A DNA stretch of 25,044 nt. Origin: JANYCG01 sp031365665. GTDB taxonomy: Bacteria; Pseudomonadota; Gammaproteobacteria; Burkholderiales; Burkholderiaceae_C. Position 1 is the stretch's first letter, and every line of letters begins with the position of its first letter. This document shows, piece by piece, positions 14,592 through 24,020 of the stretch. The translations under genes and the position numbers were made by a program. The stretch is from positions 1 to 25,044 of the forward strand of contig JANLYO010000124.1 in NCBI GenBank assembly GCA_031365665.1, written 5' to 3'. The notes under the pieces were generated by a model, which made no database searches, was not told the DNA's origin, and worked only from the letters and a program-made list of their open reading frames with translations.

Positions 14592-16007
14592 ATGGAAACT
14601 TCGCAAGCTCAAACACTGCAAGATTGGCTCACGCGGGCTGAGCAGCTTCACCCCAAAAGCATTTCCCTGGGCCTGGAGCGCGTAAGCGCCGTGGCCGATC
14701 GCATGGCGCTGCGCTTCACCTGCCCGGTGATCACGGTGGCGGGCACCAACGGCAAAGGCTCCACCTGCGCCATGCTGGAGTCGATCCTGCGCCAGGCGGG
14801 CTACAAAACCGGCGTGTTCACCTCGCCCCACTTGGTGCATTTTGAGGAGCGCCTGCGGTTGCTGGGTGAACCCGTGACCGCCGCTGAGTTGATAGCGGCT
14901 TGCGGCCGTGTGGAGAGGGCCAGAATCGAAAATGGCGCTGAAATACAGCTGACCTACTTTGAATTCACCACATTGGCGATTCTTGACGTGATGGTGCGCT
15001 CACAGCTTGACGTGGCGATTTTGGAGGTTGGCCTGGGCGGGCGGCTGGATGCCGTCAACATCATCGACGCCGACTGTGCCGTCATCACCAGCATTGATCT
15101 GGACCACACCGAGCTGTTGGGCCACACGCGCGAAGCGATTGGGTTCGAAAAGGCCGGCATCATGCGTGCTGGCCGACCGGTGGTGGTGAGCGACCCGATG
15201 CCGCCCCAGAGCATTGCGGCCCATGCGGCCTCCATCGGCGCTGAGGTTTGGCAGGCTGGGCGCGACTTCAAAACCGACGGAGATAAACAGCAGTGGACGT
15301 GGGCCGGGCGCGCCCCGGCCCGGTTGTCCCCAGCAAGCGCAACGGCCAACGAGGCGAGCGCGGCAGAGGAAGCGGCAAACGCGGTGCGGCCAGCCTTGCG
15401 GCGCTACAGCGGATTGGCCTACCCGGCGCTGCGAGGTGCGAACCAGCTCATCAACGCGGCAGGTGTGTTGGCGGCGCTCACCGCTTTGCGAGGCCAACTT
15501 CCCGTCACAGCGCAAGCGGTGCGCAACGGCCTGGCCTTTGTCGAGCTGCCAGGGCGGTTTCAGATCATCCCCGGCCAGCCCACGGTGGTGCTGGACGTGG
15601 CGCACAACCCGCATTCGGTGGCGGCGCTGGCGGCCAACCTGGACGCGATGGGTTATTTCCCCAGCACCCACGCGGTGTTTGGCGTGATGGCCGACAAAGA
15701 CCTCGGCCCGATGCTGGCCCGCGTCAGCCCTTTGATCGACCGCTGGTACCTGACCGATCTGCCCACGCCCAGAGCCGCCACGGCAGCGCAACTGGCGGCC
15801 AAAATCGTGGCCCCTGGTGCGGCCGTGAGCACGGCCATCACCCTGCACCAAGACCCTCGCGCGGCCTTGCAGGCGGCGGTCGATGCGGCAGACCCCGCTG
15901 ATAGAATCGTCGTCTTCGGTTCCTTCTTCACGGTGGGGGGCGTTTTGCAGGCGGGCGTGCCCAAACGCAGCGCCCTGCACATGACAGTCCAATCATCAAA
16001 AAGTTGA
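14592..16007 (+). CDS. folC: Bifunctional folylpolyglutamate/dihydrofolate synthase
   Basis: FolC adds glutamate to dihydropteroate and to folates, using ATP, in the cytosol. The 471-residue product has the P-loop VAGTNGKGST (49-58), FTSPHLVHFEERLRL (76-90), LEVGLGGRLDAVN (144-156), SIDLDHTELLG (167-177), and the C-terminal domain LDVAHNPHS. Between domains, about residues 242-270 are an Ala/Glu-rich stretch longer than in the E. coli enzyme (422), probably a flexible insertion. The ATG at 14592 gives the usual N-terminal QTLQDWL. It leads a plus-strand run with the SPOR protein, cvpA and purF; the 105 bases before the SPOR gene hold no other gene. Confidence 0.95.
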   Translation: METSQAQTLQDWLTRAEQLHPKSISLGLERVSAVADRMALRFTCPVITVAGTNGKGSTCAMLESILRQAGYKTGVFTSPHLVHFEERLRLLGEPVTAAELIAACGRVERARIENGAEIQLTYFEFTTLAILDVMVRSQLDVAILEVGLGGRLDAVNIIDADCAVITSIDLDHTELLGHTREAIGFEKAGIMRAGRPVVVSDPMPPQSIAAHAASIGAEVWQAGRDFKTDGDKQQWTWAGRAPARLSPASATANEASAAEEAANAVRPALRRYSGLAYPALRGANQLINAAGVLAALTALRGQLPVTAQAVRNGLAFVELPGRFQIIPGQPTVVLDVAHNPHSVAALAANLDAMGYFPSTHAVFGVMADKDLGPMLARVSPLIDRWYLTDLPTPRAATAAQLAAKIVAPGAAVSTAITLHQDPRAALQAAVDAADPADRIVVFGSFFTVGGVLQAGVPKRSALHMTVQSSKS

Positions 16008-16112
16008 AACGCTGACGCCTGAATTCTGCTCCGACACCTGCGCTCCTGACCCGACCGACGTACCGACTCACCAGCCCCACGCCACTCTTCAAGCCCACCC
16101 GATTCCAAGTTC

Positions 16113-16922
16113 ATGGCCTTTTTCAAGTTTCGCAAATCGGGGGACGACGCACCAGCCGCACCGGCCCAGAACGAAAGTGTTGACGCCCTGCGAAAACGCG
16201 CCACTTTTCGCCTGATCGGCGCCGCCGTGCTGGTGCTGGCCGGCGTGATCGGGTTTCCGCTTTTGTTTGACAGCCAGCCCAGGCCAGTGGCGGTGGACAT
16301 CAAGATTGAAATCCCCGACAAAGCCAAAGTCAAGCCGCTGACCATGCCGGTGCCAGTGACCGCAACGGAGGGCACTTCCACCGCAGCGCCCGCCGCCCCG
16401 GCGGCCTCGGCATCCCCTGTGGTGGTCGATGTCAAAGCACCCAGTGAAAAAATATCCGAAACTATTGTGCAAAAAGAAAAATTGCCATTAGGCCAGGTAA
16501 AAACAAGTGATTTAGCTACTAAAAATGATCTAAATTCGTCTAAAAAAGAAACCATAATTTCATCAAAAGACATTTTACAGAAAAAAAATTCGACCGAAGA
16601 TGGCGCAAAAGCCTTGGCCTTGCTCGAAGGGAAATCTGCGGACAAGCCGGTCGACAAGCCCGTAGCCGCAGCTATACCAGCGGCGGCGGCTGAGGGGCGG
16701 TTCGTCGTCCAGGTCGGCGCTTTTTCAGACGCCACACGTGCCAGGGAAGCGCGCGCCAAGTTGGAGTCAGCAGGCCTTAAAACCTACACCCAAGTGGTCG
16801 AGACCAAAGAGGGCGCACGCACCCGGGTGCGAGTGGGGCCGTTTTCAGACAAGGCCGAGGCCGACCGCGCCGCCCAAAAAGTCAAATCACTCGATTTGCC
16901 TGCCGCGATTTTGTCGCTTTGA
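16113..16922 (+). CDS. DedD-like SPOR domain protein
   Basis: This 269-residue inner-membrane protein has a short cytosolic N-terminus, one membrane segment (about 34-52, RLIGAAVLVLAGVIGFPLLF), a long periplasmic linker, and a C-terminal SPOR domain (about 192-269, FVVQVGAFSDATRAREARAKLE ... TRVRVGPFSDKAEADRAAQKV). SPOR domains bind glycan strands stripped of stem peptides at the division septum, so a cell-division role like DedD is likely. The gene order folC - dedD - cvpA - purF is the same as in E. coli. Residues about 110-165 (16441-16605) are Lys/Ser/Thr-rich and coded by AT-rich codons unlike the rest of the gene. Confidence 0.9.
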   Translation: MAFFKFRKSGDDAPAAPAQNESVDALRKRATFRLIGAAVLVLAGVIGFPLLFDSQPRPVAVDIKIEIPDKAKVKPLTMPVPVTATEGTSTAAPAAPAASASPVVVDVKAPSEKISETIVQKEKLPLGQVKTSDLATKNDLNSSKKETIISSKDILQKKNSTEDGAKALALLEGKSADKPVDKPVAAAIPAAAAEGRFVVQVGAFSDATRAREARAKLESAGLKTYTQVVETKEGARTRVRVGPFSDKAEADRAAQKVKSLDLPAAILSL

Positions 16923-16973
16923 TCGGCACCGCCCTCGTGGAATTTGGCGGCATTTGACGGCACTCAAGCGGTG

Positions 16974-17465
16974 ATGGATCTGGCGGTTTTGGATTGGGTA
17001 TTTTTGGCGGTGCTGCTGCTCTCGCTTTTAATCGGCGCTTGGCGTGGCTTGGTGTTTGAGTTGATTTCGCTGGCGACCTGGGTGGTGGCCTTTGGCCTGG
17101 CCCAATGGTTGGCCGCAGATGTCGCGCAGAAACTGCCGATGAGCGGCGCGGGTGAGTCAGTGCGGTATGCGGCGGGGTTTGGGTTGACTTTTGTCGTCGC
17201 CGTGTTCGTGGGTGGCCTGGTGGCGGTGTTGGTCAAAAAACTGGTGACCGTGGCGGGTTTGGCGCCGTTTGACCGGGCTCTGGGCGCGCTTTTCGGGCTC
17301 ACCCGCGGGTTGGTGATTTTGCTGGCCGTCGCGGTGGTGGTGGCGATGACGCCGCTGAAATCTGCCGCCTGGTGGCGAGAGTCGGTGGGCGCCAGCGGTT
17401 TGACGGTGGTACTTAAAGGGCTCAAGCCGGTGTTGCCGGTGGCGTTTGGACGTTTGTTGCCGTGA
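16974..17465 (+). CDS. cvpA: CvpA family membrane protein
   Basis: The 163-residue product has four to five hydrophobic segments and the family pattern: a first segment beginning DWVFLAVLLLSLLIGAWRGLVFELISL, then FDRALGALFGLTRGLVI. CvpA was first found through colicin V production in E. coli; its exact function is unknown. I chose ATG 16974, which places the family-typical DWV near the start; the frame also has a TTG at 16944 that would add ten residues, and neither has a strong ribosome binding site. It precedes purF by 40 bases, the classical cvpA-purF pair. Confidence 0.9.
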   Translation: MDLAVLDWVFLAVLLLSLLIGAWRGLVFELISLATWVVAFGLAQWLAADVAQKLPMSGAGESVRYAAGFGLTFVVAVFVGGLVAVLVKKLVTVAGLAPFDRALGALFGLTRGLVILLAVAVVVAMTPLKSAAWWRESVGASGLTVVLKGLKPVLPVAFGRLLP

Positions 17466-17505
17466 AGGCCAAGCCAGGTTTGGCATTGAAATAAGGGACT
17501 GGCTC

Positions 17506-19014
<1,509 letters not shown>

Positions 19015-19040
19015 ACCAGCCTAAGTCGGCCTGACCCGAC

Positions 19041-20468
19041 ATGAATGCTGATCAACGCCAACACATGAAAACCCGAACCCGCTTCGCCCCGTCGCCCACG
19101 GGCTTCATCCACCTGGGCAATATCCGCTCAGCCCTGTACCCCTGGGCCTTTGCCCGCTCGACCGGCGGCGACTTCATCCTGCGCATCGAAGACACCGACG
19201 AAGACCGCTCGACCCAGGCGGCGGTGGATGTCATCCTCCAGGGCATGGCCTGGCTGGGTCTTGACCACGACGAAGGCCCGTTCTACCAGATGCAACGCAT
19301 CGGGCGCTACAAGGACGTGCTGGCCGGCCTCATCGCTGAAGGCAAGGTCTACCCGTGTTACATGAGCGTGGCCGAGCTGGACGCCCTGCGCGAGCGGCAG
19401 ATGGCCGCCAAAGAGAAGCCGAAATACGACGGCACCTGGCGGCCTGAGCCGGGCAAGGTTTTGCCACCTGTGCCTGATGGGGTGCAACCGGTTTTGCGCT
19501 TTAAAAATCCCCAAGGCGGGGTGGTGGCCTGGGACGACAAAGTCAAGGGCCGCATCGAGATCAGCAACGATGAACTCGATGACCTGGTCATCGCCCGGCC
19601 CGCGCCGCTGGGGGACGTGGGCACGCCCACCTACAACTTCTGTGTGGTGGTGGACGACATCGACATGGCCATCACCCACGTGATCCGCGGCGACGACCAT
19701 GTGAACAACACGCCGAGGCAGATCAACATCTTCAAAGCGCTGGGCAAAGAGCCTCCGGTGTACGCCCATTTGCCGACCGTGCTCAATGAGCAGGGCGAAA
19801 AAATGAGCAAACGAAACGGCGCCAAGCCGGTGACGCAGTTTGCCGAAGAAGGTTTTCTGCCCGACGCGATGGTGAACTACCTGGCGCGCCTGGGCTGGAG
19901 CCACGGTGATGACGAAATCTTCAGCCGCGCGCAGTTCGTCAGCTGGTTCAATTTGGATCACCTGGGCAAAAGTGCGGCGCAGTTTGATGAGGCCAGGCTG
20001 CGTTGGGTCAATGCGCAGCATCTGAAGGCGACGGCAGATGAGGCGCTGGCGCCCATGGTGGCGGGGCATTTGCACACGATGCACTTGGTGGCCGACGCAC
20101 GGCTGCCGGGCATCTGCGGGCTGTTCAAGGATCGCTGCGACACCACCGTGGCGCTGGCCCATTGGGCGCAGGCGTTTTATGGCGAGGTCAGCGTCAAACC
20201 GGAAGACCGCGCTGCCCACGTGACGGACGCCGTGAAACCTGCCCTGATGTTGCTCGCGGCCAAACTGGCCGAATGCAGCTGGGACAAAGCCGCCATTAGC
20301 GCCGCCATCAAGGAAGTGCTGGGCGAGGCAGGCCTGAAGATGCCGCAATTGGCCATGCCAGTGCGTGTGCTGGTGATGGGCACGCCGCAAACGCCCTCGC
20401 TGGACGCCGTGCTGGCCTTGATGGACCGCCGCAAAGTCGCCCAGCGTTTGGCGGCGGCGCAGGTCTGA
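19041..20468 (+). CDS. gltX: Glutamyl-tRNA synthetase
   Basis: GltX charges tRNA-Glu with glutamate; it is a class I synthetase. The 475-residue product (E. coli 471) begins RFAPSPTGFIHLGNIRSALY, where HLGN (24-27) stands at the HIGH motif, and has EKMSKRNG (253-260) as KMSKS-type loop. RIEDTDEDRS, PTYNFCVVVDDIDMAITHVIRGDDH and NYLARLGWSHGD are further conserved blocks. Two starts are possible: ATG 19041 and ATG 19065; the second gives MKTRTRFAPSPTG, closest to E. coli. Neither has a clear ribosome binding site. A tRNA-Glu gene lies about 270 bases downstream, so enzyme and substrate RNA are neighbours. Confidence 0.95.
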   Translation: MNADQRQHMKTRTRFAPSPTGFIHLGNIRSALYPWAFARSTGGDFILRIEDTDEDRSTQAAVDVILQGMAWLGLDHDEGPFYQMQRIGRYKDVLAGLIAEGKVYPCYMSVAELDALRERQMAAKEKPKYDGTWRPEPGKVLPPVPDGVQPVLRFKNPQGGVVAWDDKVKGRIEISNDELDDLVIARPAPLGDVGTPTYNFCVVVDDIDMAITHVIRGDDHVNNTPRQINIFKALGKEPPVYAHLPTVLNEQGEKMSKRNGAKPVTQFAEEGFLPDAMVNYLARLGWSHGDDEIFSRAQFVSWFNLDHLGKSAAQFDEARLRWVNAQHLKATADEALAPMVAGHLHTMHLVADARLPGICGLFKDRCDTTVALAHWAQAFYGEVSVKPEDRAAHVTDAVKPALMLLAAKLAECSWDKAAISAAIKEVLGEAGLKMPQLAMPVRVLVMGTPQTPSLDAVLALMDRRKVAQRLAAAQV

Positions 20469-20525
20469 TTGACGAGGGAAGCCCAAGAGCCTCCCATTTG
20501 TGCTGTCAAGAAAGCCCAGTTTTAT

Positions 20526-20534
20526 TGCTATAAT
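20526..20534 (+). promoter_or_regulatory. Extended -10 promoter of the tRNA cluster
   Basis: TGCTATAAT is a perfect extended -10 (TGnTATAAT). It lies 59 bases before tRNA-Ala and 57 bases after the gltX stop, in a short AT-rich dip. No good -35 box is seen (TCAAGA at 20506-20511 is the best at 17 bases), as expected for an extended -10 promoter. It would drive all three tRNA genes. Confidence 0.65.
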
Positions 20535-20593
20535 ATGAGGCTCAGAAGATGGCTGCAGTGTTCCGCAATGCAGTCCAAGGTAGATTGAGGTGA

Positions 20594-20669
<76 letters not shown>

Positions 20670-20737
20670 AAATTTCTGTTTTTAAGTTGTTGCCAGAGTT
20701 GTCAGTGAAGTTGTCAGTACGTTTGTACCCAGGTTTT

Positions 20738-20813
20738 GACCCCATCGTCTAGAGGCCTAGGACATCACCCTTTCACGGTGAGTACCGGGGTTCGAATCCC
20801 CGTGGGGTCGCCA
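20738..20813 (+). tRNA. tRNA-Glu (anticodon TTC)
   Basis: The 76 bases fold as a cloverleaf with acceptor GACCCCA/TGGGGTC, anticodon loop CTTTCAC giving TTC, T-arm CGGGGTTCGAATCCCCG, and an encoded CCA. It is the substrate of the glutamyl-tRNA synthetase encoded just upstream. Confidence 0.97.
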
Positions 20814-20862
20814 ATTGATTTGGCGTTTTTCGGTTGGCCTTCGCAAGCGGGCCAAACTGCCA

Positions 20863-20939
20863 GGAGTGGTAGTTCAGTTGGTTAGAATACCGGCCTGTCA
20901 CGCCGGGGGTCGCGGGTTCGAGTCCCGTCCACTCCGCCA
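20863..20939 (+). tRNA. tRNA-Asp (anticodon GTC)
   Basis: The 77 bases fold as a cloverleaf with acceptor GGAGTGG/CCACTCC, anticodon stem CCGGC/GCCGG and loop CTGTCAC giving GTC, T-arm GCGGGTTCGAGTCCCGT, and an encoded CCA. It is the last gene of the cluster and is followed by a terminator. Confidence 0.97.
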
Positions 20940-20948
20940 GTTGTGAAG

Positions 20949-20988
20949 AACGGGTTGCAGCATTTTTTTGCCGCAGCCCGTTTTTTTT
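20949..20988 (+). terminator. Rho-independent terminator after tRNA-Asp
   Basis: The arms AACGGGTTGCAGC (20949-20961) and GCCGCAGCCCGTT pair over 13 positions with two G-T pairs, and a run of eight T (20981-20988) follows at once. It ends the tRNA transcript ten bases past the last tRNA. Confidence 0.9.
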
Positions 20989-21069
20989 CGCGGCAGTCTT
21001 TCGTGGCAACGACTTTTCAGAATCCACAATTGTTGCAACCCGCTGCATCCAATTTCTGAAAGTGACAAA

Positions 21070-21399
21070 TTACCGGGTTTGCTGCATTTGAACCCGCAGC
21101 CGAATTGAGGTAACCTCCCATCCCTTGCTGCGCAAATGCGCCATGAAGGCGGGCAGCAACTGGCGGATTTTGGCGGCGGTGGCGTTGTTGTCCAGGATCA
21201 GACACCACACCGGGCCGTCGATGGGGCCGGCCGTGATCGATTTTTTGAGCGTTGCCGGAATCAGCGCTTCAATCGATTTGAGTCGGCTGCTCGATTCGCG
21301 GGTGAGCTCTGCAAGCCGCGCGAACGTTGGCGTTTCCCCGGCAGCCTGCAAAAGCGTGTAAGTGTGCGGCTTTGGCGGCGGTGGCTGGCGCAGTGTCAT
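21070..21399 (-). CDS. DUF721 (DciA-like) protein
   Basis: The 109-residue product matches the DUF721 family, which includes DciA, the helicase loader used by bacteria that lack DnaC. It shows a Pro-rich N-terminus, a helical part around residues 22-50 (FARLAELTRESSSRLKSIEALIP), then WCLILDNNATAAKIRQLLPAFMAHLRSKGWEVTSIRLRV, the typical strand-helix-strand of a KH-like fold. The gene is divergent from the M23 peptidase with 50 bases between, an arrangement I recall from Burkholderiales, where secA often follows; secA is not present here. The DciA role is inference from the family, since sequence similarity is weak. Confidence 0.75.
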   Translation of the reverse strand: MTLRQPPPPKPHTYTLLQAAGETPTFARLAELTRESSSRLKSIEALIPATLKKSITAGPIDGPVWCLILDNNATAAKIRQLLPAFMAHLRSKGWEVTSIRLRVQMQQTR

Positions 21400-21449
21400 G
21401 GGGCGGTCGAGTCCAAATGTCCAAGTGGGCCAGAAAAAGGAAGTGGCAG

Positions 21450-22409
21450 ATGCAATTGATTATCACGGACGCCTGGCTGGCCAAAAGCCGCGCGATCCAT
21501 CTCTCGGGCCGGCGCCTGGTCTTCGCCTTGGGCGTGTTGTCGCTGGCCTTGACCATCGTCGCCGCCGGCATCTACCACTGGGTTTTCCTCAAGGGCGCGC
21601 GTGAGGGCTGGCCCGTGATTGGCAGCTTTGTGCGGCTTTTGGTCAAAGATGAATTCGAGCAGCGCGACCGTTTCATGCGCGAAAACCTCAACGTCATGGC
21701 CAAAAAAGTCGGCGAAATGCAGGCTAAATTGACACAATTGGAGTCGCTGGGTGAACGTGTCTCGGGCTTGGCGGGCGTTAACGCGGGCGACATCAAGGCC
21801 CTGCCGGGCCGAGGTGGCGTGTTGTTGCCGGGGCGCGACCTGTCGCTGGTGGAATTGCAAGCCACTCTGGCCGCGATGGATCAGGCGGCAGACCAGCGCG
21901 CCGACCTGATGACCCTGATGGAATCCCGTTTGTTCGAGCAAAAAATGCGCAACATGATGGTGCCCACGCAGCCGCCCGTGCCGGGCGCCAACCTCGGCTC
22001 CCACTTCGGCTGGCGCATCGACCCGATCACCGGGCAATCCGCCTTGCACACGGGCCTGGATTTCCAGGCCGACACCGGCACCCCCATTTACGCCGCTGCG
22101 GGCGGCGTGGTCGTCACGCAGGAGTACCACGCGGGTTACGGCAACTTGGTGGAAGTGGACCACGGCAAAGACCTGGTCACACGGTACGCGCACGCTTCTC
22201 AGGTTTTCGTCAAAAAGGGCGACCTCATCAAACGCGGGCAAAAAATCGCCGAAGTGGGCACCACAGGCCGCTCCACCGGCTCGCATTTGCACTTTGAGGT
22301 GCTGGTGCAAGGCGTGCCGCAAGACCCTCAAAAATTCTTGAGCGCGGGCGAGGCCAATGTGCGCCAGTTGGCCAAAAGCGGCACGGCTGCGCGGGCGGTC
22401 AACAAATAA
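21450..22409 (+). CDS. M23 family membrane-anchored peptidase
   Basis: The 319-residue protein has an N-terminal membrane segment (about 22-44), a helical region likely to form a coiled coil (about 60-110, with KVGEMQAKLTQLESLGERV), and a C-terminal M23 (LytM) zinc peptidase domain. The zinc ligands are present: His200 and Asp204 in HTGLD, and His281 in HLHFEV (279-284), so it should be an active peptidoglycan endopeptidase. The ATG at 21450 has AAGGAA eight to ten bases upstream; the ATG at 21417 has none. It resembles the EnvC/NlpD-like or MepM-like anchored class. It is divergent from the DUF721 gene. Confidence 0.92.
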   Translation: MQLIITDAWLAKSRAIHLSGRRLVFALGVLSLALTIVAAGIYHWVFLKGAREGWPVIGSFVRLLVKDEFEQRDRFMRENLNVMAKKVGEMQAKLTQLESLGERVSGLAGVNAGDIKALPGRGGVLLPGRDLSLVELQATLAAMDQAADQRADLMTLMESRLFEQKMRNMMVPTQPPVPGANLGSHFGWRIDPITGQSALHTGLDFQADTGTPIYAAAGGVVVTQEYHAGYGNLVEVDHGKDLVTRYAHASQVFVKKGDLIKRGQKIAEVGTTGRSTGSHLHFEVLVQGVPQDPQKFLSAGEANVRQLAKSGTAARAVNK

Positions 22410-22439
22410 GGACGGGAGCCGCCGCAGTTGCTCAGGCGC

Positions 22440-23402
22440 TCAGCCGATCCCGCCGTGCGCCATAAACACGTAAAGCGGAATCCCCAGGAGGATATTGAAG
22501 GGAAACGTCAGCCCCAGCGACATGCCGAAATACAGCGAGGCGTTGGCCTCCGGGATCGCGTGGCGGATCACAGCGGGCACGGCAATATAAGACGCACTGC
22601 CCGCCAGCACCATCAGCAAGGCGGTATTGCCCGGCGAGATACCCAACAGCAGGCCCAGGCCCAGCGCAAAGCTGGCGTGCAGCAACGGCCCGGCGATGGC
22701 ATAGGCCAAGAGCCACGCCGATGTGCCTTTGAGCGAGCCCAGATTGCGCGCGGCCAGCAAGCCCATGTCCAGCAAAAAGAAGGCCAACATGCCTTTGAAC
22801 AAATCCACGGAAAACGGCTTCATCACCGCCTCGCCCGACTCACCTGCAATCAGCCCGATCAACATGGCGCCGAGCAACAACATCTGCGCGCCGTCAGTCA
22901 GCGATTCATGCAGGATGCGGCGCAACGGCACGGTGGCGCCCGACGCGCTGGGTGTCCGCTGGCGCACCCAGTTAGCCAGCAACACCGCCAAAATGATGGC
23001 TGGCGACTCCATCAACGCCATCGCCGCCGCCATGTGGCCCCCGTAGGTCAGACCGTGGGTATCGAGGTATTGCACGGCGGTGATGAAAGTCACCGCGCTC
23101 ACCGAACCATAAGTCGCCGCCAAGGCTGCCGCATCAAAACCATTGACCAGACGGCGCAACACCGCATAACCCAGCAAGGGCACGAGGGTCGCCAAAAAAA
23201 GAGCTGAGGCCAAACTCACCGCCACCTCCGCCGTCAGCCCCGACTTGGCCAAGGCAAACCCGCCTTTGAGCCCCAATGCCATCAGCAAATAAAGCGAAAG
23301 AAACCGTGAGATGGGCGCCGGAATCTCCAGGTTCGACCGGAGCAAACCCGCCACGATGCCAAACACAAAAAACAGAATCGCGGGGTCGATGAAACTTTGC
23401 AT
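22440..23402 (-). CDS. SbtA-like sodium-dependent bicarbonate transporter
   Basis: The 320-residue inner-membrane protein has about ten hydrophobic segments in two similar halves and matches the SbtA family (DUF897), whose cyanobacterial members take up bicarbonate with sodium. Seen are DPAILFFVFGIVAGLLRSNLEIP at the N-terminus, a Gly-Ser motif ATYGSVSAVTF in the first half, and GSASYIAVPAV with the matching position in the second half. ATG 23402 gives MQSFIDPA; ATG 23417 would add five residues; no ribosome binding site decides. No SbtB regulator gene lies beside it in the window. The substrate in non-photosynthetic proteobacteria is not established. Confidence 0.85.
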   Translation of the reverse strand: MQSFIDPAILFFVFGIVAGLLRSNLEIPAPISRFLSLYLLMALGLKGGFALAKSGLTAEVAVSLASALFLATLVPLLGYAVLRRLVNGFDAAALAATYGSVSAVTFITAVQYLDTHGLTYGGHMAAAMALMESPAIILAVLLANWVRQRTPSASGATVPLRRILHESLTDGAQMLLLGAMLIGLIAGESGEAVMKPFSVDLFKGMLAFFLLDMGLLAARNLGSLKGTSAWLLAYAIAGPLLHASFALGLGLLLGISPGNTALLMVLAGSASYIAVPAVIRHAIPEANASLYFGMSLGLTFPFNILLGIPLYVFMAHGGIG

Positions 23403-23520
23403 GGTGAATGCAAGCATAACCGCCGCCGGTGCATACGTACCCAACTCAGAGATGTCGAAACAGGATGAACGACGTGAATTTGAGGCAAGTCGTAGCCTGG
23501 TCGCTTGCTGGTGGCATCGC

Positions 23521-23538
23521 GCGCCCGTTTGCGGGCGC
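23521..23538. repeat. GC-rich hairpin in the sbtA leader region
   Basis: GCGCCCG-TTTG-CGGGCGC is a perfect 7-bp stem with a four-base loop. No T-run follows on either strand, so it is not a plain terminator. Confidence 0.6.
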
Positions 23539-23568
23539 AAAGGCGCTTTTGGCGGGCCGAACGAGTTG

Positions 23569-23684
23569 TTAACATGGGTATTAACAAAGAATCGATTTAG
23601 GCGTCGGATTTTAGGGCTTCAAGACTTTTGCGGCACCGGGTCACGTAGAATGGACGTATTATGCTATTTATTGTGTAGCATTTG
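23569..23684 (+). repeat. Composite dispersed element, copy B
   Basis: The blocks of copy A (102-216) recur: TTAACA-TGGG-TATTAA (23569-23584), TTCAAGA (23618-23624), GGTCACGTAGAAT (23639-23651), and TGCTAT-N7-GTAGCA (23662-23680) then TTTG. Here the element lies upstream of the ORF6N gene on the same strand, with 75 bases between, so it may be its promoter or operator region; it may also act on the divergent sbtA-like gene. Confidence 0.6.
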
Positions 23685-23759
23685 ACGCGACGAGTGGAGT
23701 GGATTTTTGGGGCAAATTTCGGCATTTAGGCAAAAGGCAAGACGTGACCCTTTGGTCGG

Positions 23760-24020
23760 ATGTTGCGGCGCTGCGGTCAGCGGGTGATTCTGGACAGCGG
23801 CCTGGCGGCGTTGTATGGCGTGGAGACCAAGCGCTTTAACGAGCAGGTCAAGCGCAACGCCGCACGGTTTCCGGTCGACTTCATGTTCCAGCTGACAGCC
23901 GAGGAGTCCGATTCTTTAAGGTCGCAAATTGCGACCTTAAAGACCGGTCGCGGTCAGCACCGCAAATACCTGCCCTACGTTTTCACGGAACACGGGGCCA
24001 TCATGGCGGCCATGGTGTGA
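23760..24020 (+). pseudogene. ORF6N domain gene cut by an IS3-family end
   Basis: The 86-residue reading frame is an ORF6N domain, a DNA-binding domain found in phage and mobile-element proteins: GQRVILDSGLAALYGVETKRFNEQVKRNAARFP, then FMFQLTAEE, and KYLPYVFTEHGAIMAAMV. Relatives usually carry about ten more N-terminal residues; here a stop at 23745 limits the frame and no ribosome binding site precedes ATG 23760. At the 3' side the domain runs to AAMV, where relatives go on with LNSPRA, but the TGA stop is given by the first bases of the IS remnant (24018). The rest of the gene is not found past the IS. A 29-bp palindrome lies in the coding part (23914-23942). Confidence 0.85.
23914..23942. 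repeat. 29-bp palindrome inside the ORF6N gene
   Basis: CTTTAAGGTCGCAA, one central A, then TTGCGACCTTAAAG are perfect 14-bp arms. They code for the family-conserved SLRSQIATLK segment. In mRNA they would form a strong stem. Confidence 0.9.

Larger units (their letters stand above)
23403..23759. other. Long intergenic region between sbtA-like and ORF6N genes
   Basis: This stretch of 357 bases has no gene I can support. It holds a 7-bp GC hairpin (23521-23538) and copy B of the composite element (23569-23684), then a mixed stretch up to the ORF6N start. The sbtA-like gene to the left and the ORF6N gene to the right diverge from it, so both promoters should lie here, but no clear -35/-10 pair stands out. 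Confidence 0.6.

Noticed and set aside
19110..19121. HLGN in place of HIGH in glutamyl-tRNA synthetase as a defect
   Set aside because: Glutamyl-tRNA synthetases often deviate at the last position (HxGG in E. coli), and all other motifs are intact.
19128..20486. Long minus-strand open frame opposite gltX
   Set aside because: It is a shadow of gltX with no recognisable domain and no ribosome binding site.
20773..21048. Minus-strand frame of 91 codons with a GLEPATPG-like segment
   Set aside because: It is antisense to tRNA-Glu, tRNA-Asp and the terminator; this is a well-known false protein produced by reading tRNA genes backwards.
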